From Hymenobacter psychrophilus (GTDB lineage Bacteria > Bacteroidota > Bacteroidia > Cytophagales > Hymenobacteraceae), in the NCBI RefSeq assembly GCF_900107135.1, contig NZ_FNOV01000002.1, forward strand, positions 434,001 to 498,000: a stretch of DNA of 64,000 nt, read 5' to 3'. The stretch's first letter is position 1, and each line of letters opens with the position of its first letter. The notes beneath the pieces were generated by a model, which saw only the letters and a list, made by a program, of their open reading frames with translations, had not been told where the DNA came from and made no database searches. Shown in pieces: positions 17,600 to 26,273 of this stretch. A program made the position numbers and the translations under genes.

Positions 17600-17698
17600 G
17601 CATTGATGGGGTTTTGGCTGGTTGGGTAGTTGGATTAGCGCTGTTTTCGGCCGAACATCATCCCAGTCCCAAGCCCCCAGCCTTCCAAGAATCTACCT

Positions 17699-18313
17699 AT
17701 GAAAATCCTGTGCATCGGCCGCAACTACGCGGACCATATTGCTGAACTGCAGAACGAGACGCCTGCAGCGCCCGTCATTTTTGCCAAACCTGATACGGCC
17801 CTGCTCCAGCGCAACCAGCCGTTTTTTATGCCCGATTTCTCGCAGGACATCCACCACGAGATTGAGCTGGTGCTGCGCGTGTGCAAAAACGGCAAGAACA
17901 TCGAAGAGCAGTTTGCGCCCACCTACTTCGACGCCATCGGACTGGGCATCGACTTCACGGCCCGCGACCTGCAGAGCCAGCTCAAGAGCAAGGGCTTGCC
18001 CTGGGAACTGGCCAAGGGCTTCGACGGCTCGGCTCCTATTTCTCAGACGTTTAAGCCAGTAGCCGACTTCGCCGACCTGGGCAACATCGACTTTCGGCTT
18101 GAAGTGAACGGGCAGGTGCGCCAGCAGGGCAACTCGGCCCTCATGCTGCACGATTTCAACAAAATCATCAGCTACATCTCGCGCTTTATTACGCTGAAAA
18201 TGGGCGACCTGATTTTCACCGGTACGCCCAGCGGCGTGGGCCCCGTACACATCGGCGACCAGCTAACGGGCTTTATCGGCGAGGAAAAGATGCTGGACCT
18301 GGCCGTTAAATAA
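17699..18313 (+). CDS. Fumarylacetoacetate hydrolase family protein (FAHD1/YcgM-like)
   Basis: A 204-residue protein of the FAH fold, short form. It opens with MKILCIGRNYADHIAEL and contains HHEIELVLRVCKNG (metal-binding Glu residues), GIDFTARDLQ, WELAKGFDGSAPIS and the C-terminal FTGTPSGVGPV. Members act as acylpyruvate hydrolases or oxaloacetate decarboxylases; the exact substrate here is unknown. It stands between the protease operon, read away from it, and the M23 peptidase gene. Confidence 0.92.
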   Translation: MKILCIGRNYADHIAELQNETPAAPVIFAKPDTALLQRNQPFFMPDFSQDIHHEIELVLRVCKNGKNIEEQFAPTYFDAIGLGIDFTARDLQSQLKSKGLPWELAKGFDGSAPISQTFKPVADFADLGNIDFRLEVNGQVRQQGNSALMLHDFNKIISYISRFITLKMGDLIFTGTPSGVGPVHIGDQLTGFIGEEKMLDLAVK

Positions 18314-18381
18314 GCGCTTAGCCAGTCGCCATCCGCTTTCGTTCTGCACTCCTACCCTTTCGCTGCCAAGTACGTTCTGTT

Positions 18382-20430
18382 TTGAAAAATCTATCTGCTA
18401 AAAACTATCCGCTAAAAGCCCATTTCAGCTTCGCACTGCCCTTTTTACTGCTGATGGGCGTGCAGCCCTCGGCTTGCCAGAGCCAGCAGCCGGCTACTTC
18501 TGCCCTGGAGCAGCCCACCGATGCTGCAACCGGCAGCCCCGATGGAGCGCCCAACGCACCGAGCCGCCGGGCGGGCATTCCGGCGGTGGCCAAAGGCTAC
18601 TTCCTGCTGCCCATCAAGCCCGGCCAGGAAAACTTTCTGTCGGGCAGCATGGGCGAGCTGCGGCCCAACCATTTTCACGGCGGCCTCGACATCAAGACCG
18701 ACGGCCGGGTGGATTTGCCGGTGTACGCCGCGGCCGATGGGTACGTGTCGCGGATGAAGCAGAGCAGCTACGGCTACGGCAATGTGCTTTACATCACCCA
18801 TCCCAACGGCCTGACGACGGTGTATGGCCACCTCAATAGCTTTAAAGGCCCGGTGGCCGAGGAGCTGCGCCGCCAGCAGTACGCCAAGCAGACATACGAT
18901 CTGGAGCTGTACTTCGAGCCCGGCCAGTTTCCGGTAACGCGGGGTGAAGTGGTGGCTTTGTCGGGCAACACCGGCGGCTCGGCGGGCCCGCACCTGCACT
19001 GGGAGGTGCGCACCGCGGCCGGCCACCAGCTGAACCCGCTGCAGTGGGGCGGCTTCCCCGAAATACAGGACCACGTGGCCCCGATGGTGCAGGCGTTTGC
19101 GGTGGAGGCGCTGGGCATTGCGGCGCGGGTGGAAGGGCGTTTTGGTAAGCGCATATTCGCGCCCAAGGCCCCACTGGCCGACGGCAGCTATGCCTGGCCC
19201 GATACCATTGCCGCCAGCGGCACGGTGGGCCTGCTGGTGCAGGGCTTCGACCGGTTTGATAAGGTCTGGAACAAGAACGGGATTCAGCAGGCCACCGTGC
19301 TCGTGAACGGGCAGCAGGTGTACCAGCATACCATCGACGACGTGCCGTTTCCGGAGGGTTCGCGCCAGATAAACCGCCACGTGGATTATGAGTGGCGGGC
19401 CACCCAGGGCCGGCAGCTGGAAAAGCTGTTCGTGGATGATGGCAACGACCTGAGCATGTACACCGCCGGCCCCGGCCAGGGCCGCCTGAACATCGAGCCG
19501 GGCAAAGTGTACAACGTGGAAATCCGCCTGGCCGACTCCTACGGCAACACCACCCCGCTACGGCTGGTACTGAGGGGCCAGGAGCCAGCCTACTTCCACA
19601 CCCGCTCGGCGGCCGTAAAAACGCCCGCCCTGAGCTACGATATCAGCCGCAACCTGCTGGTGGTAACCACCCGCTCGGCCGATACGGCCGCCGTGGCCGG
19701 GCCCGTAACGCTGCTGCGTGGCGGCCGCCGCCTCACGCTGCGCCCCAGCTACACCGACCAAAGCCAGAGCACCTACCTCTACGACCTACGCGCCGGCCGG
19801 CCCGATTCCATCCGCTTCGGCAACCTCACCCAGCGCTTCACGCGCGAGGCGCTGATTCCGGCGGGCCGCGAGTTCGGTTTCGCCACGGCCAATATGGGGC
19901 TAACCTTCGGGCCGAAAACGCTCTTCGACACGCTGTACCTGCAAACCAGCTACAAGCAGGGCCTCTGGACGGTGCATTTGCCCCGCACGCCGCTCTACGA
20001 GTCGCTGGGCCTCACGCTCCGGCCCGAAACGCCGGTGGCCGATTTGCGCCGTACCGCCATTTACAGCGTCGCGGCCAACGGAGGCAAGGGCTATGTGGGG
20101 GGCAAGTGGAGCGAGGACGGCACCAGCATTACGGCCCCTATCAAAACCTTCGGCCAGTTCCGGTTGCTTACCGACACCACTCCGCCCTCGGGCCGGCTGC
20201 TGAGCAAGGGGGCCGGCGGGGTAGCATTTAAGGTGGGCGACGACCTCTCGGGCCTGGCCAGCTACCGGCTGGAAGTGAACGGGCAGTTCCGGCTGCTGCG
20301 CTACGAGCACAAGAACGCCACGCTCTTCACCGAGCGCACCGACACGCTGGGCCCGCCCCTGCGCGGCCCCGCCACCCTGCGCCTCACCGACCAGGCCGGC
20401 AACGAGAAGGTAATTTCGGTGGTGCTGTAG
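18382..20430 (+). CDS. M23 family (LytM-type) metallopeptidase
   Basis: A 682-residue exported protein. The start is a TTG; a signal peptide follows, ending near SAC, but the lipobox is not canonical. The LytM domain spans about residues 70-215: His99 and Asp103 in HGGLD, and His204-x-His206 in HLHWE, are the zinc ligands, with GNTGGSAGPHLHWEV as signature. The remaining ~460 residues are beta-rich and contain Ig-like segments (TDTTPPSGRL, DDLSGLASYRLEVNG). It probably cleaves peptidoglycan cross-links or acts as an amidase activator in the periplasm. It converges with the sensor kinase gene, sharing a hairpin terminator. Confidence 0.92.
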   Translation: MKNLSAKNYPLKAHFSFALPFLLLMGVQPSACQSQQPATSALEQPTDAATGSPDGAPNAPSRRAGIPAVAKGYFLLPIKPGQENFLSGSMGELRPNHFHGGLDIKTDGRVDLPVYAAADGYVSRMKQSSYGYGNVLYITHPNGLTTVYGHLNSFKGPVAEELRRQQYAKQTYDLELYFEPGQFPVTRGEVVALSGNTGGSAGPHLHWEVRTAAGHQLNPLQWGGFPEIQDHVAPMVQAFAVEALGIAARVEGRFGKRIFAPKAPLADGSYAWPDTIAASGTVGLLVQGFDRFDKVWNKNGIQQATVLVNGQQVYQHTIDDVPFPEGSRQINRHVDYEWRATQGRQLEKLFVDDGNDLSMYTAGPGQGRLNIEPGKVYNVEIRLADSYGNTTPLRLVLRGQEPAYFHTRSAAVKTPALSYDISRNLLVVTTRSADTAAVAGPVTLLRGGRRLTLRPSYTDQSQSTYLYDLRAGRPDSIRFGNLTQRFTREALIPAGREFGFATANMGLTFGPKTLFDTLYLQTSYKQGLWTVHLPRTPLYESLGLTLRPETPVADLRRTAIYSVAANGGKGYVGGKWSEDGTSITAPIKTFGQFRLLTDTTPPSGRLLSKGAGGVAFKVGDDLSGLASYRLEVNGQFRLLRYEHKNATLFTERTDTLGPPLRGPATLRLTDQAGNEKVISVVL

Positions 20431-20445
20431 CGTTCGATAGGCTAT

Positions 20446-20501
20446 AAAATCGGCGGCTAACCCTCTTTCCTTTGCCGGAAGGAGAGTCAGCCGCCGATTT
20501 T
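20446..20501. terminator. Bidirectional terminator between the M23 and kinase genes
   Basis: A perfect 13-bp stem (AAAATCGGCGGCT and complement, 20446-20458 and 20489-20501) with an inner hairpin and A/T runs on both sides. It lies between convergent genes. Confidence 0.8.
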
Positions 20502-20525
20502 GCTGGTAAGGCAGCGGCCCCAGCG

Positions 20526-21362
20526 CTACGGGTGCGGAACGGCAATACCGAGTTCGATGGTAATGCGGGTCCCGGGCTCCGACTCCGGGCCGTGGTGCAG
20601 ACGGGCGTGCAGCAGTTGGACCCGCACGCCGATGTTGCACAGCGCATTGCCGTAGGCTGGAGCCGATCCTAAGCCAAGCGGCAACGACAAAAAGCTGTAG
20701 CCGTCGTCCTGCACTTCCAGCTTCAGAACGGCGCCCTCCTGGGCCAGCCGCACAGCTACGTAGGTGGCGCCCTGGGCGTGCTTGAGGGCATTGGCCACCA
20801 GCTCCTGGCAGATGCGGTAGAGCACCAGTTCCCGGACCAAACCCAGCGGTTGATAGTACCCCAGAGTGAAGCTGACGGGCACTTGGCCGGTTTCGTTGCA
20901 GATATCCGTCAGGCGCTGAATGGCTTCGGCCAATCCGTGCCGGGCCAGTACGGCCGGGTAGAGGCTGTGCGAAATACTCCGCACTTCCTGCACGGCGGTG
21001 GTCATCACGTCCTGCAGTAGCACCACTAACCGGCTGCACTCTTCCGGGGTGGGGTTCTTGCCCAAGTGATGCAGCAGCAGCTTGGCCGTGGACAAGCTGC
21101 TGCCAATACCGTCGTGCAGTTCCTGGCTGATATCCTCCCGCTCGCCTTCCTGGGCAGCAACAACGGCCAGCAGCAACTCCTGCTGGGCCACCAACAGCTG
21201 TTGCTGGTGAGAGCCTTCTGTGGTGCGCAGCTGCAACTGCTGCTGCAACAAACGGCGCTGGTACATGAGCAGAAAGGCAACCACCCCGCCGCCCGCCAGC
21301 AGCATAAAAGCAATACCCCCGTACAGCAGCTGGCCAAAAGTTACTTCTTCGGGGGAAGCCAT
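20526..21362 (-). CDS. Sensor histidine kinase, NarL/DegS-type (HisKA_3)
   Basis: A 278-residue kinase with one membrane helix (about residues 10-34), a short Gln-rich linker, the dimerisation/phosphoacceptor motif with His83 in ISQELHDGIGSSLS, and a C-terminal HATPase domain (ELVANALKHAQGATYVAV; DDGYSF). I chose the ATG at 21362 over a TTG 12 nt upstream. It overlaps the upstream membrane-protein gene by 22 nt, so the two are probably translated together, with that protein as the likely sensing part. No response regulator gene is next to it in this window. Confidence 0.9.
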   Translation of the reverse strand: MASPEEVTFGQLLYGGIAFMLLAGGGVVAFLLMYQRRLLQQQLQLRTTEGSHQQQLLVAQQELLLAVVAAQEGEREDISQELHDGIGSSLSTAKLLLHHLGKNPTPEECSRLVVLLQDVMTTAVQEVRSISHSLYPAVLARHGLAEAIQRLTDICNETGQVPVSFTLGYYQPLGLVRELVLYRICQELVANALKHAQGATYVAVRLAQEGAVLKLEVQDDGYSFLSLPLGLGSAPAYGNALCNIGVRVQLLHARLHHGPESEPGTRITIELGIAVPHP

Positions 21363-22003
21363 AGGGCCCGACAATAACAGAGGTACAAAACGATAAATAG
21401 CAGGGAGTGCACGGTCCAGATATTCATGTTCAACTGCTTGGAATAGCGCAGCAGGTAGTTGCTAAAAAGGGCAATCTGAAGGTAGGCTGCAAAATAAATG
21501 CACAATCCCACCGACACCCAGAACATGGGTTCCTCCCACAGGCGCCGCACCTGCAAATCGTGCAACAACCGGCGGAAGTAGAGCCCGACCATGAGCAGAA
21601 CCATGAGTCCCTGAATAACCTGCTGGCCCGGCCGAAACCGGTCGGGGGACGGCCCGGCCTGACTGTCGTATAGCAGGTAAGCAACAAAGCCGGTAACCAA
21701 GGCCACTACAAGCCAGGTGAACCGGCGGGAGCGCATGGTAGCGTGGTAGACCAGGCCAAGAATCAGCAACTCCCCAACCGTATAGATTGGCATCAGAAAC
21801 AGGTTGTTGCGCTTCATCATCATCATGGCCAACCCAAGCAAGCCCATCGGAAACAGAAAGAACGCCACGCCCGCCGCCAGATAGCGCAGGTTATTGGGCA
21901 GCCGATGGAAGCGCAGCACGCCAATAACGCTGGCCACCAGCACCGGCACCAGCGTCAGGCGCATTAAGATCTGTTGCCAGGACAGATGCATGAGCGTATC
22001 CAT
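21341..22003 (-). CDS. Multi-spanning membrane protein, probable sensor partner of the kinase
   Basis: A 220-residue protein with six or seven predicted helices, few charged residues within them, and short loops. No family recognised with certainty; the layout resembles the membrane sensor module often fused to histidine kinases (7TM/MASE type). Its 3' end overlaps the kinase gene, which itself has only one helix. I infer a split sensor kinase. A Met-rich loop (LAMMMMKRNN) is notable. Confidence 0.7.
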   Translation of the reverse strand: MDTLMHLSWQQILMRLTLVPVLVASVIGVLRFHRLPNNLRYLAAGVAFFLFPMGLLGLAMMMMKRNNLFLMPIYTVGELLILGLVYHATMRSRRFTWLVVALVTGFVAYLLYDSQAGPSPDRFRPGQQVIQGLMVLLMVGLYFRRLLHDLQVRRLWEEPMFWVSVGLCIYFAAYLQIALFSNYLLRYSKQLNMNIWTVHSLLFIVLYLCYCRALWLPPKK

Positions 22004-22488
22004 TCAGCTAAGCAGTAAGTGGTTTGCCAATATGTGGTATAGGTGGCCAGCGAAAGCCCCCCGCTGTGTTCTGGGAGCTGCAGATTGCTCTTTTAATACG
22101 CGAACTACGCACCAGAGAGGAAACAGCTGGCCAGATAAAACCGGGATAAGCCGCTGAACAAGCGCTGAAAAACAAGCGCCTAATTTACTAAAAACAGCGG
22201 AAGTGGTAGCCCCGAACCAGCCCGCCTCGCTGGCTACTGAAGCGCTATTGAAGCACCTAAAACCCTGTATATCTGGCGACAGTGCTACAAATCACAGCTA
22301 TTACACCGGCCATTTTCAGCGTAGAAACACGCTTTCTGGTACCTCAGACTTCTAAAGGGATTCACGGCTATTGCGTTGTGGCACGTTGAGGTTTCCAACA
22401 CCGACCCGCGCCAGCCGTAAGGAGTGTGGAGTTCAACCTTGAGTCATTTCTACCAACCACCGTCGGTATTTCCGTTTTCCCCTTCCCC
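22004..22488. other. Long intergenic region before the lipocalin gene
   Basis: 485 bp between divergent genes. It should hold promoters for both directions. I found no gene, strong hairpin or repeat family member. Base composition is somewhat lower in GC than the flanking genes. Confidence 0.4.
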
Positions 22489-23067
22489 ATGCCCAAAAAC
22501 CTGCTCAAGCGCCGCCAGCCCATATTGCTCGGAGCCGCTGCTGCCGTAGTAACTGCCGGCGCGGCCGCCTACGCTTACTCGCGCCGCAACACCCACCCCA
22601 ATCTGCCCACCGTGGCCCACGTCGACCTGAAGCGGTACGCGGGCTTGTGGTATGAAATTGCCCGGCTGCCCGTGCGCTTCGAGAAAGGCTGCCAGCACGT
22701 AACGGCCGAGTACAAAGTGCGCCCCGATGGCAAGGTAGGCGTGCGCAATACCTGCCACCAGGGCAGCATCGGCGGGCCCGCTACTTCGGCTACCGCCACG
22801 GCCTGGGCAACCGACGACACAAACGCCAAGCTCAAAGTCCAGTTCTTCTGGCCTTTCACCGGCGACTACTGGATTCTGGCCCTTGACGAAGCCGACTACC
22901 AGTATGCGCTGGTAGGGTCGCCCGACCGCGAAACGCTCTGGATTCTGAGCCGCAAGCCGCACCTTGATTTAGCCACTCGGGGCCGGTTGGTGGGCATAGG
23001 CCGGGAGCTGGGCTTTCCGGTGGAGAACCTGATTTATACGCCCCAGCCGGTTGCCGGCAAGCCCTAA
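22489..23067 (+). CDS. Lipocalin family protein (Blc-like)
   Basis: A 192-residue protein. I chose the ATG at 22489 (MPKNLLKRRQPILLG) because a Lys/Arg-rich start followed by a hydrophobic Ala-rich stretch gives a membrane anchor. Lipocalin signatures: GLWYEIARLP, CQHVTAEYKVRPDGKVGVRNTC, YWILALDEADYQYALVGSP and LWILSRKP. Bacterial lipocalins bind lipids or lysophospholipids at the envelope. Unlike E. coli Blc there is no lipobox, so a signal-anchor form is likely. A 63-nt gap separates it from the peroxiredoxin gene. Confidence 0.92.
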   Translation: MPKNLLKRRQPILLGAAAAVVTAGAAAYAYSRRNTHPNLPTVAHVDLKRYAGLWYEIARLPVRFEKGCQHVTAEYKVRPDGKVGVRNTCHQGSIGGPATSATATAWATDDTNAKLKVQFFWPFTGDYWILALDEADYQYALVGSPDRETLWILSRKPHLDLATRGRLVGIGRELGFPVENLIYTPQPVAGKP

Positions 23068-23118
23068 CCTGCGGCGCGCTCCGGCGGCGTCCCATTTCCC
23101 TATCTCCCCTCCACCTTC

Positions 23119-23126
23119 TATCTTCG
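23119..23126 (+). promoter_or_regulatory. -7-like element immediately before bcp
   Basis: TATCTTCG (close to TAnnTTTG) ends 4 nt before the bcp ATG. If used, the transcript would have almost no leader. Confidence 0.35.
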
Positions 23127-23130
23127 CGGC

Positions 23131-23580
23131 ATGGCAATACCTCAAGCAGGCGAAACGGCTCCGGCCTTCGAAGCACTCGACCAGAACGGCACCACGCACC
23201 GCCTGGCCGATTACCGGGGCCGCAAAGTCGCCCTCTACTTCTACCCCAAAGACGACACCAGCGGCTGCACCGCCCAGGCCTGCAACCTGCGCGACAACTA
23301 CCAGCAGCTGCTGGCTGCAGGCGTGCAGGTACTCGGCGTGAGCATCGATTCGGCCAAGTCGCACCAAAAATTCATAGCCAAGTACGAGTTGCCTTTCCCA
23401 CTGTTGGTAGACGAGGACAAGAAGCTGGTGGAGGCCTATGGGGTGTGGCAGGAGAAGTCGATGTACGGGCGCAAGTACATGGGCACCATGCGCTATACCT
23501 TCCTCATTGATGAGGCCGGCAAAGTTGAGCGGGTTATCACCAAAGTCGAAACCAAGAATCACGCGGCGCAGCTGCTGTAG
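23131..23580 (+). CDS. bcp: Thioredoxin-dependent peroxiredoxin, Bcp type
   Basis: Reduces peroxides using thioredoxin. A 149-residue protein with the peroxidatic Cys46 and a second Cys51 in DTSGCTAQACNLRD, the five-residue spacing of Bcp/PrxQ enzymes with an intramolecular disulfide. Other motifs are ALYFYPKDDT and GVSIDSAKSHQKF. Full length for the family. A strong terminator follows. Confidence 0.96.
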   Translation: MAIPQAGETAPAFEALDQNGTTHRLADYRGRKVALYFYPKDDTSGCTAQACNLRDNYQQLLAAGVQVLGVSIDSAKSHQKFIAKYELPFPLLVDEDKKLVEAYGVWQEKSMYGRKYMGTMRYTFLIDEAGKVERVITKVETKNHAAQLL

Positions 23581-23590
23581 CTGCTTCAGG

Positions 23591-23617
23591 AGCCCCGCCC
23601 TTTGGCGGGGCTTTTTT
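23591..23617 (+). terminator. Terminator of bcp
   Basis: Perfect 9-bp stem (AGCCCCGCC and complement) with a CTTT loop, followed by a run of six T. Confidence 0.92.
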
Positions 23618-23693
23618 ACGCCGTTTTTTTTGCTGCTGGCGGCCGGCCTTTCGCTTTTCCAGCAGCGGCTCGCCGCCGAAAGCTCACAAAAGG

Positions 23694-23701
23694 TACCTTT
23701 G
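23694..23701 (+). promoter_or_regulatory. -7 element for the transketolase N gene
   Basis: TACCTTTG, an exact match to TAnnTTTG, lies 27 nt before the ATG and after the bcp terminator. Confidence 0.6.
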
Positions 23702-23728
23702 CTTTCCTATCAACCCCCACAATCCCGC

Positions 23729-24619
23729 ATGGCCCAGCCTACCACTTCCGAAACCCACGCCCCCGAAGCCACCAAGTCGATTCCCGAGTTGAAGCAGATT
23801 GCCACCCAGGTCCGGCGCGACATTGTGCGCATGGTGCACGCCGTGAACTCGGGCCACCCCGGCGGCTCGCTGGGCTGTACCGAGCTGCTGGTGTCGTTGT
23901 ATTTCAAGGTGATGCAGCACACGCCTGAGCCTTTCGACATGGACGGCATAGGGCAGGATATGTTCTTTCTGTCGAACGGCCATATTTCGCCGGTATTCTA
24001 CTCGGTGCTGGCCCGCTCGGGCTATTTCCCAGTAAGCGAGCTGGCTACCTTCCGCAAGCTGAACTCGCGCCTGCAGGGCCACCCCGCCACCCACGAGCAT
24101 TTGCCCGGTATCCGTATTGCTTCCGGCTCGCTGGGCCAGGGCCTGAGCGTGGCCACCGGCGCGGCCCAGGCCAAAAAGCTCAACGGCGACAAAAGCACGG
24201 TGTTCGTGCTCATGGGCGACGGCGAGCTGGAGGAAGGCCAGATCTGGGAAGCAGCCCTCTACGCCCCCCACCACAAAGTGGATAACCTGATTGCCTTTGT
24301 CGACCGCAACGGCCAGCAGATTGACGGCCCCACCGACAAAATTGGCGGCCTCGGCGACCTGCGCGCCAAGTTCGAAGCCTTCGGCTGGCGCGTGCTCGAA
24401 ACCGACGGCAACCAGTTCGAAACCCTGCTCCCCACCATCGAGGAAGCCCAGGGCCTGCTCGGCCAGGGCGTGCCTGTCATGGTGCTCATGGACACCCAGA
24501 TGGGTTTCGGCGTCGACTTCATGATGGGCTCGCACAAGTGGCACGGCGTAGCGCCAAACGATGAGCAGCTGGCCACGGCCCTGCTGCAGCTGGAGGTAGA
24601 AAAGGCGTCGGATTACTAG
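23729..24619 (+). CDS. Transketolase, N-terminal (TPP-binding) subunit
   Basis: Half of a split transketolase (pentose phosphate pathway). The ATG at 23729 was chosen because it follows a -7 element and removes a leader that overlaps bcp and its terminator. The 296 residues hold the thiamine diphosphate pyrophosphate-binding domain: GHPGGSLGCTELL, IASGSLGQGLSVATGAA, and the TPP motif running from GDGELEEGQIWEAA to NLIAFVDRNG. It lacks the pyrimidine-binding half, which is at 26274-27233. The two halves are separated by a hairpin repeat and a von Willebrand A protein gene. Confidence 0.95.
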   Translation: MAQPTTSETHAPEATKSIPELKQIATQVRRDIVRMVHAVNSGHPGGSLGCTELLVSLYFKVMQHTPEPFDMDGIGQDMFFLSNGHISPVFYSVLARSGYFPVSELATFRKLNSRLQGHPATHEHLPGIRIASGSLGQGLSVATGAAQAKKLNGDKSTVFVLMGDGELEEGQIWEAALYAPHHKVDNLIAFVDRNGQQIDGPTDKIGGLGDLRAKFEAFGWRVLETDGNQFETLLPTIEEAQGLLGQGVPVMVLMDTQMGFGVDFMMGSHKWHGVAPNDEQLATALLQLEVEKASDY

Positions 24620-24639
24620 CACGGTGCAAGGTTGAATGC

Positions 24640-24756
24640 AGCACGACGTAGGGGCGGGGGCTTATCCCCGCCCGCCGTTAAACGATTAACGTTGAAAGGA
24701 ATCGTAGAAACGGTGCGTACGGCGGGCGGGGACAAGCCCCGCCCCTACAGCGTGCT
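24640..24756. repeat. Intergenic inverted repeat, GTAGGGGCGGGG family (copy 2)
   Basis: Arms of 38-39 nt at 24640-24678 and 24719-24756 are complementary except for about three mismatches and one indel. It shares AGCACG, GTAGGG and CCCCGCCC with the element at 11821-11937. Confidence 0.9.
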
Positions 24757-24785
24757 ATAACTTGATTCACATCACTCATCCAAAC

Positions 24786-26183
24786 ATGCGGCAGTGGCTG
24801 GCGTTTCTGGGGTTGTTGCTGGCGGTGTTGCTGCCCGGTGCCGGCCGTGCCCAGAACGCCGCCCCGGCCCCGCCGCGCACCACCCGCATCCTGTTCCTGC
24901 TCGATGCTTCGGGTTCGATGCGGGCGCCTTGGGAGGGCGAACAGCGCTGGGACGTGGCCAAGCGGCTGCTTTCGAAAATGGTGGACTCGCTTAATACTTA
25001 TCCCAACCTAGAGCTGGCCTTGCGCGCTTACGGCCATCAGCACGACAACAAGGAGAACAACTGCGAGGATTCGCGGCTGGAGGTGCCGTTCGCGCCCAAA
25101 AACGCGGCCGCCATCAAGTCACGGCTCAAAACCATTCAGCCCCGCGGCAACACGCCGATTACCTATTCGCTGCTGCAGTCGGCCAACGATTTTCCGGCCG
25201 ACAAGCAAAGCCGCAACGTGCTGATTCTGATTACCGACGGCCTCGAATCGTGTAAGGGCGACCCCTGCGCTACTTCGCTGGCCTTGCAGCGCAAGCGCGT
25301 GTTTCTGAAGCCCTTCGTGATTGGTATCGGAGCTGAGCGCGAGTTCGGCAAGCAGCTGGAGTGCCTGGGCACCTACTACAACGCGGCCGACGTGAGCACC
25401 TTCCGCACCATTCTCAACGACGTAGTAGCCCAGACGCTGGCCAAAACTACCGTGGCCGTGAACCTGACCGACGAGCAGGGCCGGCCGGTAGAATCAGACG
25501 TCAACCTGACATTTACCAACAACGTCACGGGCCAGCCCGAGTACAACTACGTGCACTACCGCAACGCCCAGGGCCAGCCCGACGCCCTCGAAATTGATGC
25601 GCTCCAGAGCTACGATTTAACCATCAACACGGTGCCGCCGGTACGGGCCGCCAACCTGGCCATCAAGCCCGGCCGGGCCAACGTGCTCACCTACAAAACG
25701 CCTCAGGGTACGCTGCGGCTACAAAACCCCAACCTCTCCCCCAACCTCTACGGCCGGGTGCAGGCCGTAGTGCGGGCCCGTGGCAACCCCGAAACCGTGC
25801 TGGCCCTGCCCTTCGGCAACCGCCAGCAGCTGCTGGCCGGCGACTACGAAGTGGAACTGCTGACGCTGCCCCGGCAGCTACGCCGCATCAGCATCCGGCA
25901 GGGCCAGGAAACGGCCGTTACTTACGAGGCACCCGGCATTCTCAACAGCATCTCCGACTACAAAGGTTATGGCAGCATCTACCAGCTCGGCCCCGACGGG
26001 GAGCAGACGTGGGTGTACGACCTGCCCGCCGGCGGCAGCAGCAAAATCAACCTGCCGATGCAGCCAGGGGCTTACCGCCTCGTATTCCGCACTGCCACCG
26101 CCACCGGCAGCCGCTTCACCGACGTGCGCAACTTCACCATCCGCTCGGGCCAAACCAGCTCGGTTAGCTTGTTTGGAAGATGA
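24786..26183 (+). CDS. Secreted von Willebrand factor A domain protein
   Basis: A 465-residue exported protein. The ATG at 24786 begins a clean signal peptide ending GAGRAQ; the TTG upstream only adds an unlikely leader. The VWA domain (about residues 32-230) has the full metal-dependent adhesion site DASGSM (Asp40, Ser42, Ser44), RGNTPITYSL and LITDGLESC. Cys pairs (NCEDS, SCKGDPC) may form disulfides. The C-terminal 230 residues are beta-rich with no named domain. It lies between the two transketolase halves, with a 90-nt gap to the second; whether they share a transcript is unclear. Confidence 0.88.
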   Translation: MRQWLAFLGLLLAVLLPGAGRAQNAAPAPPRTTRILFLLDASGSMRAPWEGEQRWDVAKRLLSKMVDSLNTYPNLELALRAYGHQHDNKENNCEDSRLEVPFAPKNAAAIKSRLKTIQPRGNTPITYSLLQSANDFPADKQSRNVLILITDGLESCKGDPCATSLALQRKRVFLKPFVIGIGAEREFGKQLECLGTYYNAADVSTFRTILNDVVAQTLAKTTVAVNLTDEQGRPVESDVNLTFTNNVTGQPEYNYVHYRNAQGQPDALEIDALQSYDLTINTVPPVRAANLAIKPGRANVLTYKTPQGTLRLQNPNLSPNLYGRVQAVVRARGNPETVLALPFGNRQQLLAGDYEVELLTLPRQLRRISIRQGQETAVTYEAPGILNSISDYKGYGSIYQLGPDGEQTWVYDLPAGGSSKINLPMQPGAYRLVFRTATATGSRFTDVRNFTIRSGQTSSVSLFGR

Positions 26184-26216
26184 AGTGGCGAGGAGAAACA
26201 GCCGTAAACAGAACGT

Positions 26217-26233
26217 GTCATGCTGAGCATGAC
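26217..26233. repeat. Short palindrome, probable remnant of the TCATGCTGAGC repeat family
   Basis: GTCATGCTGAGCATGAC is an 8+1+8 palindrome. Its half matches the outer end of the long hairpins at 39401-39490 and 55702-55843, so it looks like a copy reduced to its tips by internal deletion. Confidence 0.55.
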
Positions 26234-26273
26234 AATATTCCATCCAGACCCTAAGACTCCCAGACCCCATACC

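Noticed and set aside
19900..21039. 379-codon minus-strand frame spanning the end of the M23 peptidase and the kinase gene
   Set aside because: It crosses two real genes in the wrong frame and reads through a terminator; its sequence is low-complexity Gly/Arg/Gln.
24786..26183. VWA protein as part of a MoxR-VWA chaperone or ter-type system
   Set aside because: It has a signal peptide and no MoxR ATPase gene nearby; its neighbours are transketolase halves.
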